From Streptomyces luteolus (GTDB taxonomy: Bacteria > Actinomycetota > Actinomycetes > Streptomycetales > Streptomycetaceae), in contig NZ_JASCIS010000017.1 in the NCBI RefSeq assembly GCF_029968015.1, positions 1 through 64,000 of the forward strand: a stretch of 64,000 bases of DNA, in the 5' to 3' direction. Below the pieces are notes generated by a model. The model did not search any database and was not told the origin of the DNA. It saw only the letters and a program-made list of their open reading frames with translations. Positions 61,701-64,000 of the stretch are shown here, in pieces. Both the position numbers and the translations under genes were made by a program. How positions within the stretch are numbered: the first letter of the stretch is position 1; the number at the start of each line of letters is the position of its first letter.

Positions 61701-62269
61701 TCCATCCGCGCCTGGGTGGCCCAGCCGATCAGGATCATGAAGATCGGGATGAGGGGCAGCGTCACCACGATGATCGCGGCCGAGACCCAGTCCTCGGTGA
61801 CGATCCGCGCGAGCACCGCCACCGGCACGACGACCGCGAGGCCCAACTGCGGGAGGTAGCGCGCGAAGTAGTCGTCGAGCGCGTCCACCCCGCGCGTCGC
61901 GAGCGCGACGAGGGAGCCGGTCCGCTGCCCGCTCAGCCAGCCCGGCCCGAGCGCCCCGGCCCGTTCGAGGAGCCGCCCGCGCAGCTCCGACTTCACCGCC
62001 GCGCTCGCCCGGTGCGCGGCCAGTTCGGTGAGCCAGCCGACGAGGCCCCGGCCGAGCGCGACGGCCACGAGCAGCAGCAGCGGGGTACGCAACGCGCCTG
62101 CGTCGAGCCCCTGTTGGAATCCCCCCACCACCACTTCGGCGATGAGCATCGCCTGGGCGACGACCAGGCCCGCCCCGGCGAGCCCGAGGACCACCACCGC
62201 GATCAGGAAAAAGCGAGTGGCCCGGGCGTACCGGAGCAGGCGCGGGTCGATCGGTTTCACGTGAAACAA
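58703..62269 (-). CDS. cydCD: CydD-CydC fused thiol/haem ABC exporter
   Basis: A 1188-residue fusion of two half-transporters. The first half (TM about 15-320, ATPase with GPSGAGKST and LLLDEPTAALDGE) is CydD-like. After a Ser/Pro/Ala linker (about 560-600) comes a second TM domain and ATPase (GPSGSGKTT, LVLDEPAEHLDLE), CydC-like. It exports cysteine/glutathione-type thiols needed for cytochrome bd assembly. The TTG start at 62269 lies within a parS-type sequence, and a second such sequence encodes an internal MFHVEP. It follows cydA and cydB. Confidence 0.94.
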   Translation of the reverse strand: MFHVKPIDPRLLRYARATRFFLIAVVVLGLAGAGLVVAQAMLIAEVVVGGFQQGLDAGALRTPLLLLVAVALGRGLVGWLTELAAHRASAAVKSELRGRLLERAGALGPGWLSGQRTGSLVALATRGVDALDDYFARYLPQLGLAVVVPVAVLARIVTEDWVSAAIIVVTLPLIPIFMILIGWATQARMDRQWRLLSRLSGHFLDVVAGLPTLKVFGRAKAQAESIRRITGEYRQATMRTLRIAFLSSFALELLATLSVALVAVTIGMRLVHGDMDLYIGLVVLVLAPEAYLPLRQVGAQYHAAAEGLAAAEEIFDVLETEVPASGDGPAPSGAVRFEGVTVRYPGRAGAAVEGAMFHVEPGETVALVGPSGAGKSTLLHVLLGFVRPDEGRVTVDGTDLATVSLDAWRERIAWVPQHPHLYAGTIAENVRLARPEASDEAVREALRDAGALGFVDALPAGVRTELGEDGAGLSAGQRQRLALARAFLADRPVLLLDEPTAALDGETEADVVDAVRRLAGGRTVLLVVHRPALLAVADRVVRVEEPEPVASGTSAASTSPQPAASPSPQPAATGSDAADADVVVGSAPGDEYAPAAHAFGIGASRPGGRVLARVRAMAHERHGRLLLGLFLGSLALGSAVGLMATSGWLISRASEQPPVLYLMVAVTATRAFGLGRAVFRYAERLVTHDAVLRMLADTRVAVYRRLERLAPAGLRQSRRGDLLARLVGDVDALQDYWLRWLLPVGTAVVVSAGAVGFTAWLLPEAGALLAVGLLVAGAGVPLLSGALARRAERRLAPARGVLATRVADLLTGTAELTVAGALGARTAVARDADKELTGIASRGATATALGAGLSALACGLTVAATALVGLGGVRDGRLDGVALAVVVLTPLAAFEAVTGLPLAVQFRQRVKKSAERVYEVLDAPEPVRERTTTGAEVPAAPFPLQVTGLRARHPGQAREALVDVDLTLRRGRRVAVVGPSGSGKTTLAQVLLRFLDAESGTYRLGGTDAEALDGDAVRRVVGLCAQDAHLFDSSIRENLKLARTDADEDALRGALAEARLLEWADSLPQGLDTLVGEHGARLSGGQRQRLALARALLADFPVLVLDEPAEHLDLETADALTADLLDATEGRTTLLITHRLAGLDAVDEVIVLDEGRVVQRGTYAELAGRAGPLARMLEREREAGLLLT
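61189..61202. other. parS: parS-like site within cydCD
   Basis: GTTCCACGTGAAAC, one mismatch from the perfect parS core, of a type known among natural parS sites. It is in frame and encodes the MFHVEP segment of the CydD ATPase domain. Confidence 0.65.
62254..62267. other. parS: parS-like site at the cydCD start codon
   Basis: GTTTCACGTGAAAC, a perfect 14-bp parS core, covers codons 1-6 of cydCD and encodes the N-terminus MFHVKP. ParB binding here could affect cydCD expression. Confidence 0.8.
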
Positions 62270-62270
62270 C

Positions 62271-62320
62271 CCCTAGTACCGACTAGTACCGACTAGTTCC
62301 GACTACTACCGGCTAGTGCG
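62271..62320. repeat. Five 10-bp tandem repeats between cydB and cydCD
   Basis: Degenerate copies of GACTAGTACC at 62271, 62281, 62291, 62301 and 62311. The last includes the TAG stop of cydB. Confidence 0.75.
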
Positions 62321-63314
62321 CATCGGCGATGTGCTGCGTACCGATCCGCTTGCGGAACACCCAGTAGGTCCAGCCCTGGTAGAGCAGCACCAAGGGAGTG
62401 GCGATGCCCGCGAGCCAGGTCATGATCTTCAGGGTGTACGGACTCGACGAGGCGTTGGAGACCGTGAGGCTCCAGGACGGGTCGAGCGTCGACGGCATGA
62501 CGTTCGGGAAGAGCGTCAGGAACAGCATCGCAACCGCCGCGGCGATCGTGACCCCGGAGAGCGCGAAGGACCAGCCCTCGCGCCCCGCCTTCACGGCCCC
62601 GACGGCCCCGACGAGCGCGAGCACCGCCACGAGCATCGCGACGAGGCTCGTGCCGTCGCCCTTGGCGACCTGGGTCCAGATCAGGAAGCCGAGCGCGAGG
62701 GCCGCCGTGACGAGACCGAGCCCGAGCGCCAGCTTCCGCGCCCGCGTCCGGATCTCACCCACGGTCTTGAGCGCCGTGAACACCGTGCCGTGGAACGTGA
62801 ACAGCGAGAGCGTGACCAGGCCGCCCAGGATCGCGTACGGGTTGAGGAGATCCCAGAACGTCCCCACGTACTCCATCTCGCGGTCGATCTTCACGCCGCG
62901 CGCGATGTTGGCGAAGGCCACACCCCACAGGAACGCCGGCAGCAGCGAGGTCCAGAAGATCGCGTGCTCCCAGTTGGTCTGCCATCGGTCCTCGGACCGC
63001 TTGTGGCGGTACTCGAAGGCCACGCCGCGGATGATCAGGCAGATCAGGATCAGCAGCAGTGGCAGATAGAAGCCGGAGAACAGCGTCGCGTACCACTCCG
63101 GGAAGGCCGCGAAGGTGGCGCCGCCCGCGGTGAGCAGCCACACCTCGTTGCCGTCCCAGACGGGACCGATGGTGTTGATGAGAACCCGCCGCTCCTTGCG
63201 GTCGCGCGCGAGCAGTTTGGTCAGGATCCCGACCCCGAAGTCGAAGCCCTCCAGGAAGAAGTAGCCGATCCACAGGACCGCGATCAGTACGAACCAGACG
63301 TCGTGAAGTTCCAT
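62313..63314 (-). CDS. cydB: Cytochrome bd ubiquinol/menaquinol oxidase subunit II
   Basis: A 333-residue membrane protein with eight or nine TM helices. The N-terminus LHDVWFVLIAVLWIGYFFLEGFDFGVGIL is the CydB signature, followed by GPVWDGNEVWLLTAGGA. With CydA it forms the high-affinity oxygen reductase. The ATG at 63314 is 20 bp after the cydA stop. A TAG stop lies in a 10-bp repeat. Confidence 0.96.
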   Translation of the reverse strand: MELHDVWFVLIAVLWIGYFFLEGFDFGVGILTKLLARDRKERRVLINTIGPVWDGNEVWLLTAGGATFAAFPEWYATLFSGFYLPLLLILICLIIRGVAFEYRHKRSEDRWQTNWEHAIFWTSLLPAFLWGVAFANIARGVKIDREMEYVGTFWDLLNPYAILGGLVTLSLFTFHGTVFTALKTVGEIRTRARKLALGLGLVTAALALGFLIWTQVAKGDGTSLVAMLVAVLALVGAVGAVKAGREGWSFALSGVTIAAAVAMLFLTLFPNVMPSTLDPSWSLTVSNASSSPYTLKIMTWLAGIATPLVLLYQGWTYWVFRKRIGTQHIADAH

Positions 63315-63334
63315 GCCTCAGCAGCTCCTCAGGC

Positions 63335-64000
63335 TCAGTACGAGAAGGCCATGGGCCGGTCGGCGTCACGGTCGTCGCCGCCGATCCTGGTGGGCGGGTT
63401 GAGGTCGGCCTCCGTGAGCTCGGGCGGGCCGGCCTTGGCGTACTTGACCATCAGCTTGACCTCGATGACGGCGAGTGCCGCGTAGAGCAGCGTGTAGACG
63501 GCGAGCGAGGTGATGACCTCGGCCTGGGACACGTTGGGCGAGACGGCGGCGGAGGTCTTGAGGACGCCGAAGACCACCCATGGCTGACGGCCCATCTCGG
63601 TGAAGATCCAGCCCCAGGAGTTGGCGATCAGCGGGAAGAGCATCGTCCACAGGGCCACGACCCAGTACCACCGGGTGAACTTCGGGCTCAACGCCTTCTT
63701 GAAGAGCACCAGATGCGGCACTTCGTCCTCACCCACCCGCATCGACTGCGGCAGCATGAACTTCTTCCGCGTCAGCCAGAGCCCGAGCACACCGAGGCCG
63801 AGCGAGGCCATGCCGAAGCCGATCATCCAGCGGAAGCCCCAGTAGGCGACCGGGATGTTCGGGCGGTAGTCACCGGGCCCGTACTTCTCCTGCATCTCCT
63901 TGTTGAGGTCGTTGATGCCGGGGACGTGCTCGTCGAAGTTGTTGTGCGCCAGGAACGACAGCAGACCGGGGATCTCGACGGCGACCTTGTTGTGGCCCTG
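63335..64000 (-). CDS. cydA: Cytochrome bd oxidase subunit I (partial, 5' end outside window)
   Basis: The C-terminal 221 residues of CydA; the frame is open to the window edge. Visible are the periplasmic loop after the Q-loop, GLLSFLAHNNFDEHVPGIN, the helix-flanking PNIPVAYWGFRWMIG with the conserved Met of the haem b558 region, WGWIFTEMGRQPWVV and the final TM helix. It heads the cydA-cydB-cydCD-kinase operon. Its promoter, and any Rex site, is outside the window. Confidence 0.95.
   Translation of the reverse strand, partial: QGHNKVAVEIPGLLSFLAHNNFDEHVPGINDLNKEMQEKYGPGDYRPNIPVAYWGFRWMIGFGMASLGLGVLGLWLTRKKFMLPQSMRVGEDEVPHLVLFKKALSPKFTRWYWVVALWTMLFPLIANSWGWIFTEMGRQPWVVFGVLKTSAAVSPNVSQAEVITSLAVYTLLYAALAVIEVKLMVKYAKAGPPELTEADLNPPTRIGGDDRDADRPMAFSY

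Noticed and set aside
58568..62296. 1242-codon frame on the plus strand
   Set aside because: It is antisense to cydCD, whose motifs are complete. The translation is low-complexity with no family features.

Overview
The window is high-GC actinobacterial chromosome. Gene content and order, long low-complexity Ala/Pro/Gly tracts, GTG/TTG starts, 1-14 bp coupled overlaps and a TTA codon all point to Streptomyces. The gene order (cydA-cydB-cydDC-kinase, serS-pheA-dtpA-copper genes, pepP, htrA) matches the S. coelicolor core chromosome near oriC as I remember it. Three parS-type palindromes and two groups of DnaA-box sequences fit an origin-proximal position.

Layout. 1-1.75 kb: end of an integrated element (tyrosine integrase) abutting tRNA-Arg(ACG), then tRNA-Ser(GCT). 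2-7.5 kb: a TTA-containing subtilisin-inhibitor-like protein and a 1538-residue PAS / degenerate kinase / receiver protein. 7.5-16 kb (minus strand): acyl-CoA synthetase, ECF sigma factor, a secreted DUF1906 protein, and a five-gene coupled operon resembling the mycobacterial igr steroid side-chain operon (two acyl-CoA dehydrogenases, MaoC-DUF35, MaoC, Ltp2-like lyase), preceded by a repeat-rich operator. 16-27.7 kb: two prim-pol proteins (one without catalytic residues), a cytidine-deaminase-like enzyme, tRNA-Ser(TGA), HtrA protease, glycerophosphodiesterase, an RsbW-like ATPase, a SEC-C protein and a SpoIIE phosphatase.

27.8-38.8 kb: aminopeptidase P, a hydrolase, another RsbW-like ATPase, then an extracytoplasmic copper cluster (membrane protein, YcnI, Sco, PCuAC-type chaperone, CopC-CopD fusion, Tat-exported DyP peroxidase), then pheA. 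38.8-44.3 kb: an AT-richer intergenic region with DnaA boxes, serS, a HAD phosphatase, DUF488, and a GntR/MFS pair. 44.4-55.3 kb: a four-gene ABC exporter operon, an M24 peptidase / EphD-like fusion / MerR operon, kptA, an F420-type oxidoreductase and a second HAD enzyme. This is followed by about 500 bp of short palindromic repeats with a 19-bp period.

55.3-64 kb (minus strand): M23 peptidase, a DevS-like haem GAF histidine kinase, and the cytochrome bd genes cydDC, cydB and partial cydA. Two of the parS-like sites lie inside the cydDC reading frame. The most unusual features are the 19-bp palindrome array, the igr-like operon with its operator, the parS sites placed in coding sequence, the inactive-looking paralogues (kinase, prim-pol, phosphatase) and the many in-frame tandem duplications. 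All functions are inferred from motifs; no searches were run.
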